From CAZXYS01 sp964645005 (GTDB taxonomy: Bacteria > Bacteroidota > Ignavibacteria > Kapaibacteriales > UBA2268), in contig CAZXYS010000032.1 in NCBI GenBank assembly GCA_964645005.1, positions 1 through 47,950 of the forward strand: a stretch of 47,950 nt of DNA. The letters are read 5' to 3'. Positions 1-8,220 of the stretch are shown here, one piece after another (positions within the stretch are counted from its first letter, which is position 1; each line of letters starts with the position of its first letter). Under the pieces are notes generated by a model. It did not search any database and was not told the origin of the DNA. It worked only from the letters and a program-made list of their open reading frames with translations. A program made the translations under genes and the position numbers.

Positions 1-72
1 TGAAAGTCCCTTCTCCACTTGGGAGAAGGGATTTAGGGATGAGGGAATTCTTCTGATGAATTTTCCGGGTTT
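1..72. repeat. Palindromic intergenic repeat, family R1, right half
   Basis: The first 72 bases match 7268-7339 almost perfectly; the first 52 bases are identical. It contains an inner hairpin (CCCTTCTCC/GGGAGAAGGG) and the outer arm GGGATGAGGG at 36-45. Only the right half of the element seen complete at 7209-7339 is present, because the window starts here. It lies downstream of the DUF1801 gene. Confidence 0.85.
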
Positions 73-80
73 AATAAATC

Positions 81-434
81 TCAACCATTCTCATTGATAT
101 CAACCGATTCTATTATCCAGCGCTCGATCTGGGCAACGTCGATGTCGGCTTTCTTGTAAATTTTAATATAGCGAGGCTCAACTTCACTACCTATCAATAT
201 ATTATCCGGATCGTAGAGCTTTGAGCCATTGAAAAATTCCACATTTACATATTCTTCATTCGGCTGATCATGTATCATTATTATATCCCCTTCATAAGAA
301 TATAACAATACCTGTCCACTTAATCTTTCTTCAATACGATTGTCCACATGGTAGATTACCGAGCGCAAAGCCTGCACAGCTTTTTGCTTCGCCGGCTCTA
401 ATTCATTTACAAAATTCTCTATTTCTTGCTTCAT
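81..434 (-). CDS. DUF1801 (YdhG-like) domain protein
   Basis: A 117-residue protein that resembles the small DUF1801/YdhG family in length and pattern: an N-terminal helix that begins with an xxxIxxFxxxL pattern, then beta strands and a C-terminal helix carrying the conserved 'R(Y/F)IKI' strand (about residues 88-92). The family is mostly uncharacterised; some members are described as iron-chaperone-like, which is not evident here. The start is the only ATG in a suitable position, with no obvious Shine-Dalgarno site. It lies 28 bases downstream of the RNB-dsRBD nuclease gene on the same strand, so the two are probably cotranscribed. The family assignment is from pattern recognition only. Confidence 0.7.
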   Translation of the reverse strand: MKQEIENFVNELEPAKQKAVQALRSVIYHVDNRIEERLSGQVLLYSYEGDIIMIHDQPNEEYVNVEFFNGSKLYDPDNILIGSEVEPRYIKIYKKADIDVAQIERWIIESVDINENG

Positions 435-462
435 TGTTGGTTCTATTAATATTTATCAAATT

Positions 463-2751
463 TTATTTTCTATAACGTTTATCTTTCTTTTTTGTGAAAT
501 GAGCGGAAGTAATTTTTCTGAGGCAATTTGCTGCCGCAAGGCGCTTGGCTTCCTTTTTGGATGCGGCGGCAGCCGATACTTCGAAATCCTTTCCTTCGAA
601 TCCGACATATACTGTGCATTCGAATTCGGGATTCGTGTGGCTGCCAATCTCCTCGTAAGTGTAATCCGGCGCATCGGCATTTTTTTTCTGGCATATATTG
701 TTCAACGCCTGGATAGGATTTTCTTTATCAGGTACTTTAAACAGGTTGTTTTCATCATCTTGCTTCTTTTTGTTTTGCTTAGCTGACTTTTGGGCAGGCT
801 TGGGCTGCGGCTGCGGCACTTCTTTTGGCGTTGTTTGCCTGTCTTCCGCTTGTTGGTCCAAATCATTCTCATGGATGATTTCCAACATTATCTTGGCGGC
901 GGCTTGTTTGGCTATCTTTTTGTTTTTGCCGTTGGCTTCCGATGTGTATGTTTCACCGTCAAGTTTTAAAATGCATGTGCAGGTCACATGCGGCTTATGC
1001 GAGGCGCCTTTGAGCTGGAAATGGTACTCAGGATGCTGCCAGTTTTCCTTTCTATTGACTATCTCCAGTAATGTTCCCACGTAATTGCTGCTAATATCCT
1101 GGACATCATATTTCACGGCGGTTTCTTCTTCGGCTTGTTCAGAGTTATCATACTCAATTTTCTCCGCCTCGTCGGCTTTCACCAAAGTATTGTTCATATA
1201 AGCTATAAGAAAGTCATAATTGGCTTTATGAGTCACTTCTTTCTTATTGCTGCCCGTCTGATAATTTTCCGTTGTGTACCAGTCATTATGGAACAGCCCC
1301 CAAATACGCCCGGCAAAGCCTTCTATGGTATCGACTATGACATCTTTAAGATCATTTATCCTGCCCAGATGCTTTTCCATGTAGAGTATCTGCCCTGTAA
1401 GTTCAATATTTTCATATAAATATTCGAGAACTACCGGCAGCACTTCCTGATAATTGTCGATATCTTTCTTTGCTTCGAAAAGAATGATATGGACATGCTT
1501 GGCATTCAACTGATTGTTTTTGATTTTATAAAGTATGCCGTCCTTTATATTCCGGAAGAAAAGATCATGTTTGACAGACTCTTCGAGAGCTTTTTTGAAT
1601 TTGCCGTCGCTCATCTTAGCGAATTGTTCCGCAGAATCATAGTTCAAACTGAATCTTGCCTGTTCTTTGCGTATTTTCAGGTGGAATTCGTTTTTCTCAT
1701 CGCGAATCCGGTCCATTTTCTCATTTATTTTTCGGGCGAATTCATTTAGTTCTTTCGTGGAAAAGCTGAATTCGCTGTTGGCAAGATAGGAGTGTATCTG
1801 GTAATGGTTAAGCATATCGGGAAAACGCCGCAGAGGCGATGTTAAGTGGGTATAGACCGCTTCGTTCAAACCGTAATGCCCTTTTATTTCAACGCCGTAG
1901 GAAGCTTTTTCAAACCAGAAATGGGTTTTTTCCATGAAACTATCTAAAAACTCGGGATTAAGCAGCGCGGAGTTGAACTGCGATATGAGCTCTTCGCGGT
2001 CGGGGATGGTCTGCTTCACAGTATGATTCCGGTAAAGCAGCGGAATCCCCAGATTAGCGAAATATCTGGCGGCAGTTGTATTTGCCAGAATCATCAGTTC
2101 CTGGATCACAATATTTGATTTATGGGCATATTCTTCGGTCAGATTTACTATTTTGCCCTCTTCCGTAGTATAGATACCTTTTCTTATATCATAAATCGCC
2201 AGAGCGCCCTGCTCCCGTCTCATGTTGAGCAACGCATGCCCCAAATTCCATAGTTCCAGGAATGTTTCGCGGTCGGGGTCTTCATTTTCGGTATCAATAA
2301 TATTGTCAAATTCATCAAAGGACAATCTTCGATTATTTATAAAGAGAATCTTTTTGATACCCAAATGTCTGACCGTAAGTTCATTGTTAAGTTCAATTTC
2401 GAATGATATTGCCGGTTTGGGGTCGCCGGGATGCAGACTCAATTTCTTTTCCGATAAAATCCGGGGCAGCATAGGCACGGTTTTATAGCTCAGGTACCGT
2501 GTGGCTGCTTTATCCAGAGCGCAGTTGAACAATTCGGAAAAATCTTCTATCACCGAAGCTGGGTCGGCAATAGCTATCTTGAGTAAATAACCGTCGTCTG
2601 TTTTTTCGTAAGAGATGCCGTCATCGAGATCCCTTGAACTATGATGGTCAATGGTTATGCCTTCCAGTAACTCCCTGTCCTGGAAATTTTCGTCGGAAAT
2701 ATCACAGTTTTCAGCTTCTTTCAGCGCTGCATTTGTGAAATTGTCTTTCAT
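463..2751 (-). CDS. RNB-family exoribonuclease with two C-terminal dsRNA-binding domains
   Basis: A 762-residue protein related to RNase II/RNase R, 3'-5' exoribonucleases that degrade RNA processively. The RNB active-site cluster is intact at D35, D41, D43, D44 (pattern DxxxxxDxDD). The second RNB signature, HxTSPLRRFxDxxxH, lies at about 302-316. The usual N-terminal cold-shock domains and the C-terminal S1 domain are absent; the RNB fold starts almost at the N terminus. Residues 370-550 belong to no domain I recognise. Two double-stranded-RNA-binding domains follow, at about 556-628 and 677-747, each ending in the lysine/alanine-rich helix of that fold (KNKKIAKQAAAKIML; SKKEAKRLAAANCL). 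A Pro/Gln/Lys-rich linker (640-665) separates them, and the tail is basic. An AAGG Shine-Dalgarno precedes the ATG. RNB normally acts on single strands, so fusion to dsRBDs suggests structured-RNA substrates (inference). Confidence 0.88.
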   Translation of the reverse strand: MKDNFTNAALKEAENCDISDENFQDRELLEGITIDHHSSRDLDDGISYEKTDDGYLLKIAIADPASVIEDFSELFNCALDKAATRYLSYKTVPMLPRILSEKKLSLHPGDPKPAISFEIELNNELTVRHLGIKKILFINNRRLSFDEFDNIIDTENEDPDRETFLELWNLGHALLNMRREQGALAIYDIRKGIYTTEEGKIVNLTEEYAHKSNIVIQELMILANTTAARYFANLGIPLLYRNHTVKQTIPDREELISQFNSALLNPEFLDSFMEKTHFWFEKASYGVEIKGHYGLNEAVYTHLTSPLRRFPDMLNHYQIHSYLANSEFSFSTKELNEFARKINEKMDRIRDEKNEFHLKIRKEQARFSLNYDSAEQFAKMSDGKFKKALEESVKHDLFFRNIKDGILYKIKNNQLNAKHVHIILFEAKKDIDNYQEVLPVVLEYLYENIELTGQILYMEKHLGRINDLKDVIVDTIEGFAGRIWGLFHNDWYTTENYQTGSNKKEVTHKANYDFLIAYMNNTLVKADEAEKIEYDNSEQAEEETAVKYDVQDISSNYVGTLLEIVNRKENWQHPEYHFQLKGASHKPHVTCTCILKLDGETYTSEANGKNKKIAKQAAAKIMLEIIHENDLDQQAEDRQTTPKEVPQPQPKPAQKSAKQNKKKQDDENNLFKVPDKENPIQALNNICQKKNADAPDYTYEEIGSHTNPEFECTVYVGFEGKDFEVSAAAASKKEAKRLAAANCLRKITSAHFTKKKDKRYRK

Positions 2752-2971
2752 AAAAACCTTACTCTGAGTTTAACCTCATGTAAAAATTGTATATAATAAA
2801 TTTTAATTATTAATGCAAATAAATTTTTCATACACATAATTTCTCCTTTGGAATAAACTGTCACAAAATAGAAGCGGGCGGGTATATGTAAGTAAAGAAC
2901 AAGATGATTATAAAGCGAGAGCTCTTGCGGAATGATCCTGACGAATTGAACAAAATTTAAGGAGGTACGTC

Positions 2972-3070
2972 ATGAAACGGTCATTCGGAAAATTTAAGGT
3001 AAGCTTTCACACAATCTACTTTCTCGCTTTACTTCTGATAATGGGCTCAGGACTTATCCTGGCAATATAG
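2972..3070 (+). CDS. 32-residue single-pass membrane peptide
   Basis: A short reading frame: ATG at 2972, TAG at 3068-3070. A near-perfect Shine-Dalgarno (AAGGAGGT, 2959-2966) lies 5 bases before the start, one of the best in the window. The peptide has a basic N terminus (K2, R3, K7, K9) and then an uninterrupted hydrophobic stretch from about residue 14 to the end, enough for one membrane span. It is divergent from the RNB gene and convergent with the dehydrogenase gene. Two hairpins follow the stop codon. I recognise no family; it does not resemble KdpF or CydX. The strong ribosome site and membrane-like composition argue for a real gene, but length alone cannot prove it. Confidence 0.55.
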   Translation: MKRSFGKFKVSFHTIYFLALLLIMGSGLILAI

Positions 3071-3076
3071 ATAGAA

Positions 3077-3103
3077 GCGGGGCAAGGCTCGTCTTTGCTC
3101 CGC
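3077..3103 (+). other. Hairpin after the small membrane peptide
   Basis: GCGGGGCAA (3077-3085) pairs with TTGCTCCGC (3095-3103), 9 base pairs with one G-U pair and a 9-base loop, starting 6 bases after the stop codon at 3070. No T-run follows, so it may be a 3' stabilising hairpin rather than a full terminator. Confidence 0.5.
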
Positions 3104-3114
3104 CCGCATAAAAT

Positions 3115-3152
3115 AAGCGAAGAATCCATGCCATATTAGTGCATCTTCGCTT
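3115..3152 (+). terminator. Possible terminator of the small membrane peptide transcript
   Basis: AAGCGAAGA (3115-3123) pairs perfectly with TCTTCGCTT (3144-3152). A weak TTATAAAAA stretch follows on the plus strand, so termination may be inefficient. Confidence 0.4.
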
Positions 3153-3160
3153 TATAAAAA

Positions 3161-3197
3161 ATGCCCGCCAAATTATTTAATAAAATGGCGGGCATTT
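3161..3197 (-). terminator. Rho-independent terminator of the P5C dehydrogenase gene
   Basis: ATGCCCGCCA (3161-3170) and TGGCGGGCAT (3186-3195) form a perfect 10-bp GC-rich stem with a 15-base loop. Read on the minus strand the hairpin is followed by a T-run (TTTTTT, complement of 3155-3160). It lies about 20 bases after the stop codon of the gene at 3218-4777. Confidence 0.85.
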
Positions 3198-3217
3198 AAC
3201 TTTCTATTTGAATGAAT

Positions 3218-4777
3218 TTACTTCGTTATATCCGTAATCTGTTCGCTGACAGATTTACCCTGCATGAGCAGCGCCAGATAATCGCGGCTTCCGGCTTTTG
3301 AATCTGTTCCGCTCATATTGAATCCGCCGAACGGATGCACATCAACCATAGCACGGGTGCACTTGCGATTGAAGTACAGATTGCCGACGTGGAATTCATG
3401 CGTTGCGCGGTCGAGCTTCTCGCGGTTCTTCGAGTAAACCGCGCCGGTCAAGCCGTATTCCGTATTATTTGCTATGTCCAGCGCTTCGTCGTAATCTTTT
3501 GCTTTTATTACGGTTAATACCGGACCGAATATCTCTTCCTGAGAAATGCGAGCCCTAGGATCTACATCCACAAAAACCGTAGGCTTGATATAAAATCCGG
3601 GCAGATCATCAATTGTATATCCACCGGTTAATAGTCTTCCTTCTTCATTTCCTATCTTCACATAGCTCATTATGGAATTCTGAGCTGCTTCGTTGATGAC
3701 CGGACCAACAGGGTAATCTTCTGACGGGTCACCTATTACAAGCTTTTCAGTTTCCACTTTAAGCTTTTCAACAAATTCATCATAAATTGCAGCATCAACA
3801 ACAGCGCGTGAACATGCCGAACACTTCTGCCCCTGGAAACCATAAGCAGACTCTACTACACCTTTTACCGCATCGTCAATATCTGCTTCGGAATCGACAA
3901 CTATCGTATCTTTGCCGCCCATCTCGACGATGACTCTTTTTATCCATTTCTGATCCGGATGTTTCTTGGCAGCCAGTTCGTTAATTCTGAGACCGACTTC
4001 CTTCGAGCCGGTAAATGTGATAAAGCGGGTTTTCGGATGTTCGACGAGATAATCGCCTGCCTGAGCGCCGCTTGCCACGAGATAATTCAGTACGCCTTTG
4101 GGCAGCCCGGCTTTATGCATAATTTCCTGGAAAAGCCATGCCATCATCGGCGTATCTGACGAAGGTTTCAGAACCACTGTATTGCCGGCAGCAATAGAGG
4201 CAGCGCTAATTCCAACCATTATAGCATAAGGGAAGTTCCAAGGCGGAATACAAACGCCTGCGCCCAGAGGAATGTAGAAATAACGGTTCTTTTCCGGTTC
4301 GTATGGTGTCAGCGGCTGATCCTGCGCATAGCGAATTGCTTCGCGGGCATAGAATTCCATAAAATCGATTGCTTCTGCCGTATCAGCATCGGATTCAACA
4401 TAGTTTTTACCCGCTTCGTAGGTCATCCATGCGTTTATCTCGAGCCTTCTGCGCTTCATTTCTTCGGAAGCCTTCAGAAGGATATTGGCTCTCTCAGTTG
4501 CGGGGACTTTCTTCCATTCCTCGAATGCCGCGGCAGCGGACTGGATGGCTTTCTCCGCGTCCTGCTGACCGGATTTCTGGAATTCGCCAATCACTTGATC
4601 GGGAAACGCCGGATTCTTCGAAACGGTCTTTTTCTCGGAAATTACTTCCTCACCGTTTATAATGTTAGGATAGGACTTGCCCAATTGTTTTTTCACTTCC
4701 TGAAGGGCTTCCTTCTGAGCCTGAACATTTTTCTCGTATTTATAATCTGTTAGTGGTTGGTTTTTGAATGGTTCCAT
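3218..4777 (-). CDS. rocA: L-glutamate gamma-semialdehyde (P5C) dehydrogenase
   Basis: A 519-residue NAD-dependent aldehyde dehydrogenase of the single-domain P5C dehydrogenase (RocA/PruA) type, which oxidises glutamate semialdehyde to glutamate in proline catabolism. The oxyanion-site asparagine sits in PPWNFP (N181), the general base in VEMGGKD (E285) and the catalytic cysteine in GQKCSACSR (C319). The length and the N-terminal 'NIINGEE' region fit the RocA subfamily; no proline dehydrogenase domain is fused to it, so PutA would be encoded elsewhere. A strong Shine-Dalgarno (GGAGG) sits 6 bases before the ATG and a terminator follows the stop, so it is probably monocistronic. RocA versus another close aldehyde dehydrogenase subfamily is inferred from overall pattern. 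Confidence 0.9.
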   Translation of the reverse strand: MEPFKNQPLTDYKYEKNVQAQKEALQEVKKQLGKSYPNIINGEEVISEKKTVSKNPAFPDQVIGEFQKSGQQDAEKAIQSAAAAFEEWKKVPATERANILLKASEEMKRRRLEINAWMTYEAGKNYVESDADTAEAIDFMEFYAREAIRYAQDQPLTPYEPEKNRYFYIPLGAGVCIPPWNFPYAIMVGISAASIAAGNTVVLKPSSDTPMMAWLFQEIMHKAGLPKGVLNYLVASGAQAGDYLVEHPKTRFITFTGSKEVGLRINELAAKKHPDQKWIKRVIVEMGGKDTIVVDSEADIDDAVKGVVESAYGFQGQKCSACSRAVVDAAIYDEFVEKLKVETEKLVIGDPSEDYPVGPVINEAAQNSIMSYVKIGNEEGRLLTGGYTIDDLPGFYIKPTVFVDVDPRARISQEEIFGPVLTVIKAKDYDEALDIANNTEYGLTGAVYSKNREKLDRATHEFHVGNLYFNRKCTRAMVDVHPFGGFNMSGTDSKAGSRDYLALLMQGKSVSEQITDITK

Positions 4778-4911
4778 AATTTCCTCCGAAAGTTATTGAA
4801 TATTAAATTTTAAATGATATTATAAATTTATTGACTGTCGAATAATGGATCTATACCAAATTTTGTATTTAAATATACTTCATAAGTTTAAATAGAATAA
4901 TAAAGTAAATT

Positions 4912-4991
4912 ACTCCCCCTTCTTTTCCCCTCCTTTGAAAGGAGGGGATACAGGGGTGGTTCTTTTAAGTTAGTATGTATCATGTTAGTAA
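4912..4991. repeat. Palindromic intergenic repeat, family R2, copy A
   Basis: Contains the inner palindrome CCCCTCCTTTGAAAGGAGGGG flanked by the outer arms CCCCCTTC and AGGGGTGGTTC, then a tail GTATCATGTTAGTAA shared with the copy at 14707-14816. Related elements lie at 9991-10058 and 23099-23140. It fills part of the 4778-5133 gap, in which I see no gene. Confidence 0.8.
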
Positions 4992-5133
4992 TTTTGTTTT
5001 GTTCTATGTGTTATGTCCTGATGAAATAATTGAATTTATAGTATTAGTAAATACAGAAAAATAGGATTACAAAGATACAAAACTTCTTGAATTTGAACCA
5101 TGTAATATAAGGCGATATGCTGTGTGGGTTATT

Positions 5134-6597
5134 TCATTTTCGTCGGAAAAGGCTCTTGATCCCATGCAGTTCCGCCGGCGTGAAAAATCCCATCACCCGC
5201 AGCAATCCGAAAAATAAAACCGCCGTTATTAACCTTACGATCAACCCCATTAGAATATCCATGTCCCTCGTCAGATACTGCCCAGCAAAATACACGGCAA
5301 GCGTGGAAATTATGAGGATCACCAGCCGCCGCCATTCGTAATTTGTGGGATAGACCTTCCTTGTGAATGCATAGAGAATACCGGCGCTTACGGCATATCC
5401 GCCCAGCGTTGCCCAAGCCGCGCCGTGATAGCTGATTATCGGTATAAGTAAGAAGTTCATAGCCACATTAACAAGAGCTCCGGCGCCAATAGCTATCGGC
5501 AGATATTCAGTCTTCTTCGTAATATGGAAGCCCGCCTGAAAATTGGTAAACCAGCCATGGAAGAAGTAACCTCCTAATATAATAGGTATTATTACCATAC
5601 CATCCCAATAATCAGGATTTATAAGACTTCCGCCAATGAATGGTATCCTGACTGCGTATTCTATAAATAAACCCGTAAGCAAGAATATGCCCGCGCTTAG
5701 CATCGTGAAATAGGTCAATACCCGGGCGAACATTCTTTTTGCATCAGGCTCCTCATAATGACTCAGGAAAAAGGGACGCCAGGCATAGTCGAACATACTG
5801 ACAAGCAGCATCATTGGAATGCCGAGTTTATAATTGATACTATAGACGGCTACTGTCTCCGGATCTGTCAGTGCTTTGAGAATAGGGCGGTCAACTAATT
5901 GCAGCATTACAGCAGCAAAGCTCGCTGGAATAGTCGGTATACCAAAGCGCAGCATTTGCTTCAAAAGCCCTTTATCAATCTTAAATTTAATATTCTTGAA
6001 AATTATATCGCTGACAATTACTATTGCATAAAATGAAGCAATAATGTTCGACCAGAAAACAGCTTCAGTACCCCACCCTAACACTAAAATGAAAAATAGA
6101 TTCAACCCAACCCCGATTATGACAAAGGTAAACTGCGTGATTGCAAATCTCATGGATCGCCGGGTCATCCTCATGTAAGCATACGGCACAATGAGAAAAG
6201 CGTCCAGCAGGGGAACCATCGCAGCAAGCCTGATTATATAAACCGGCTCTTCAAGTGCCGGAAAATATGATGCAAAGCTCTCAGCAGATGCAAAGATGAT
6301 CCCTGTTATAGCAACTGTGATAATACTTATCGTCAAAAATGCATGAGTAAATGACTTCTTTGACTGAGTAATACTGTCTTTGGTATAGAATCTTAAAAAA
6401 GCAGGTTCCATACCGAAGCCGAAAATTATATTAGTAAATGCTATTACAGCAAAGAGATAATATATTTCCCCTACAGCGCCTTTTGGGATATAATTAGTAT
6501 ATATCGGCACGAGCAGAAAAGTAAGAAAACGGCTCGCAAACTTGGCGATACCGTATATCAAAGTGTCCGACCCTAATGACTTAAGCTTCTCTATCAT
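5134..6597 (-). CDS. Polysaccharide flippase (Wzx/PST, MOP superfamily)
   Basis: A 487-residue integral membrane protein with a dozen or more hydrophobic segments along its whole length. The N terminus (LGSDTLIYGIAKFASRFLT, about residues 8-26) matches the usual start of oligosaccharide flippases of the polysaccharide transport family, which move lipid-linked sugars across the inner membrane. The first half has the typical pattern of paired helices and the central 'FGIPTIPASFAAVML' segment (about 223-237) typical of this family. It stands alone, but several glycosyltransferases and ManC lie 8-20 kb away, so a role in surface polysaccharide is likely. The exact substrate cannot be read from sequence. 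Confidence 0.85.
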   Translation of the reverse strand: MIEKLKSLGSDTLIYGIAKFASRFLTFLLVPIYTNYIPKGAVGEIYYLFAVIAFTNIIFGFGMEPAFLRFYTKDSITQSKKSFTHAFLTISIITVAITGIIFASAESFASYFPALEEPVYIIRLAAMVPLLDAFLIVPYAYMRMTRRSMRFAITQFTFVIIGVGLNLFFILVLGWGTEAVFWSNIIASFYAIVIVSDIIFKNIKFKIDKGLLKQMLRFGIPTIPASFAAVMLQLVDRPILKALTDPETVAVYSINYKLGIPMMLLVSMFDYAWRPFFLSHYEEPDAKRMFARVLTYFTMLSAGIFLLTGLFIEYAVRIPFIGGSLINPDYWDGMVIIPIILGGYFFHGWFTNFQAGFHITKKTEYLPIAIGAGALVNVAMNFLLIPIISYHGAAWATLGGYAVSAGILYAFTRKVYPTNYEWRRLVILIISTLAVYFAGQYLTRDMDILMGLIVRLITAVLFFGLLRVMGFFTPAELHGIKSLFRRK

Positions 6598-6886
6598 AGA
6601 TTATATAATTAATTTAAACTACGCAAAAATAGGAAAAATATGGGAAAGTATGGGATAATCTAAAATTCTTTAAAAAATGAAAGACAATAAATTTTATATG
6701 TGAATTTTTTTCATTAATTTTCCAAAAGAGTATTTAAGAAATATACTAAAAAGATAGATATATTCATTACTTTAAGTTTGTTTTTTTAATTTAGATTCAT
6801 TATGTCTGCCAAGAAACATCAATCCAAAAAAGAGATTTACAATTATCCTAAAGTTACATGGGCGGCTGCCGTTAAATCATTAGGAA

Positions 6887-7111
6887 TTAATTTTCGTATA
6901 CAAATATATTAGAGTTATAATCAACAACATGGTTATAAGGATATGTCTCATCAGGCGGATACTCGTAGGTGAATTTGTTCCTCCCAATTTCTGATATTGT
7001 CTCAACTTGGTCGCCAATCCAATCAACAGGATGACCTCTTAGAAATGCTCTCCCTTTTTCTAAACGTATTCCTTGATAATAATTTATAAAATTATTTCCT
7101 CTAAAATCCAT
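6887..7111 (-). pseudogene. Hypothetical protein fragment, 5' end probably lost at a repeat
   Basis: A 74-residue frame from an ATG at 7111, rich in Tyr, Asn and Asp. It looks like real protein sequence (balanced hydrophobic and charged residues, YEYPPDETYPYN near the end), but I recognise no family. The same frame stays open upstream of the ATG as far as about 7195, where the R1 repeat begins, and there is no Shine-Dalgarno before the ATG. The simplest reading is the 3' part of a gene whose beginning was removed when the repeat arrived. It could also be an intact small gene. Confidence 0.4.
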
Positions 7112-7208
7112 TGTCGTTTCGTTTAAATAAACACAGGATTTATTCTTGGTATAATTATTATGAAAAATATATGTATGTTTTGCATTTGAACATAAACAAT
7201 CTCTTATT

Positions 7209-7339
7209 CCCCCTCATCCCCAGCCCTTCATCCGCCGGGAGAAGGGCGTAAGAATTTCTTTTTACACTGAAAGTCCCTTCTCCACTTGGGAGAAGGGATT
7301 TAGGGATGAGGGAATTCTTATAATGAATTTTCAGGGTTA
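7209..7339. repeat. Complete R1 palindromic repeat (MITE-like)
   Basis: The arms CCCTCATCCC (7211-7220) and GGGATGAGGG (7303-7312) are perfect inverted repeats about 100 bases apart. Two internal GGGAGAAGGG/CCCTTCTCC segments add further pairing. The right half (7268-7339) is nearly identical to 1-72. There is no coding capacity, so if mobile it would depend on a transposase elsewhere. Confidence 0.8.
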
Positions 7340-7410
7340 AAAACATTTTACAATGTTTTTCATTATTATTATTCAATACATAAAAAAATTCGAAATAAAA
7401 AGTGCAGCAA

Positions 7411-7767
7411 ATGATGAAATTTATTAAACTATTTTTAATATTGGCAGTTACATTAATAGTGGCATGTTCGGAAACTGATGTGAATGTCGACCGCTTCAGT
7501 GATACTTACATGGAAATTCTTATAGCAAGAGAAAAATATCAGGATTCCCTGCGGGCAAATAAGGAAGTAAAAAAGATAATGGAGGAGCATGGCTATACCG
7601 AACCGGAATTCCGGCGTGACTATTTTACTTTAGCAAAAAATAACAGGAAGCTGTTCATTGAAATCACTGATTCGCTGCACCGGGAAATTGAAAAAATGGA
7701 GATAAAAGCAGACAGCATTGAGAAAAGTAAGCGCTTGAAAGAGAAAGGTAAGGAAGCAAATAAGTAA
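7411..7767 (+). CDS. Small lipoprotein, possibly DUF4296-like
   Basis: A 118-residue protein from the ATG at 7411; a GTG at 7402 and an ATG at 7414 are also possible. The N terminus is a lipoprotein signal: Lys-rich, hydrophobic, ending LIVAC with the modified cysteine at C19. The mature part is mostly charged helix with a coiled-coil-like C terminus rich in Lys and Glu. The order 'YMEILIA...ILxEHGYTEPEFRRDYFTL' recalls the DUF4296 lipoproteins of Bacteroidota, which have unknown function; this match is tentative. The stop codon is one base from the end of rpiB on the other strand, a tail-to-tail arrangement. Confidence 0.75.
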   Translation: MMKFIKLFLILAVTLIVACSETDVNVDRFSDTYMEILIAREKYQDSLRANKEVKKIMEEHGYTEPEFRRDYFTLAKNNRKLFIEITDSLHREIEKMEIKADSIEKSKRLKEKGKEANK

Positions 7768-7768
7768 T

Positions 7769-8209
7769 TTACTTTCGTGTAAGATCATGAATCTTTTTAA
7801 CACGCCGCTCGTGCCTGCCGCCTTCAAATTCAGTCGAGAGGAAAGCTTCCGCCATATCGCGGGCTGTTTTGGAATCGACAAGGCGCTCTCCAAAAGTAAG
7901 CACGTTGGCATTGTTGTGTTGCCGCGCCAGTCGTGCCATTTCCACTGTGCAGCAGTTGGCAGCTCTAACGCCTTCAACTTTATTCGACACTATTGACATG
8001 CCTATGCCGGATCCGCAGATTATTACGCCGTAATCCGCTTTCCCTGCAGCTACATCCATTGCCGCGGGAACGGCGAAATCAGGATAATCGCACGACTCTT
8101 TATTTTCGCAGCCGTGGTCTGTCACTTTATATCCTTTATCTTCAAGGAATTGCTTTATGTCGGCTTTATATTTGAAGCCTGCATGATCGGAAGCTAATGC
8201 TATTGTCAT
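7769..8209 (-). CDS. rpiB: Ribose-5-phosphate isomerase B
   Basis: A 146-residue protein of the RpiB/LacAB family, which interconverts ribose 5-phosphate and ribulose 5-phosphate in the pentose phosphate pathway. It starts IALASDHAG (the substrate-binding Asp-His pair D8, H9) and has the catalytic cysteine in IICGSGIGMSI (C65) and the conserved ARQHNNANVL segment with H98. Length and all hallmark motifs are complete. It lies downstream of the candidate replication origin and serS on the same strand. Confidence 0.96.
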   Translation of the reverse strand: MTIALASDHAGFKYKADIKQFLEDKGYKVTDHGCENKESCDYPDFAVPAAMDVAAGKADYGVIICGSGIGMSIVSNKVEGVRAANCCTVEMARLARQHNNANVLTFGERLVDSKTARDMAEAFLSTEFEGGRHERRVKKIHDLTRK

Positions 8210-8220
8210 ATCTACCGCCG

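Noticed and set aside
6802..6912. 36-codon plus-strand frame
   Set aside because: No ribosome site, overlaps the 3' end of the minus-strand frame at 6887-7111, no recognisable pattern.
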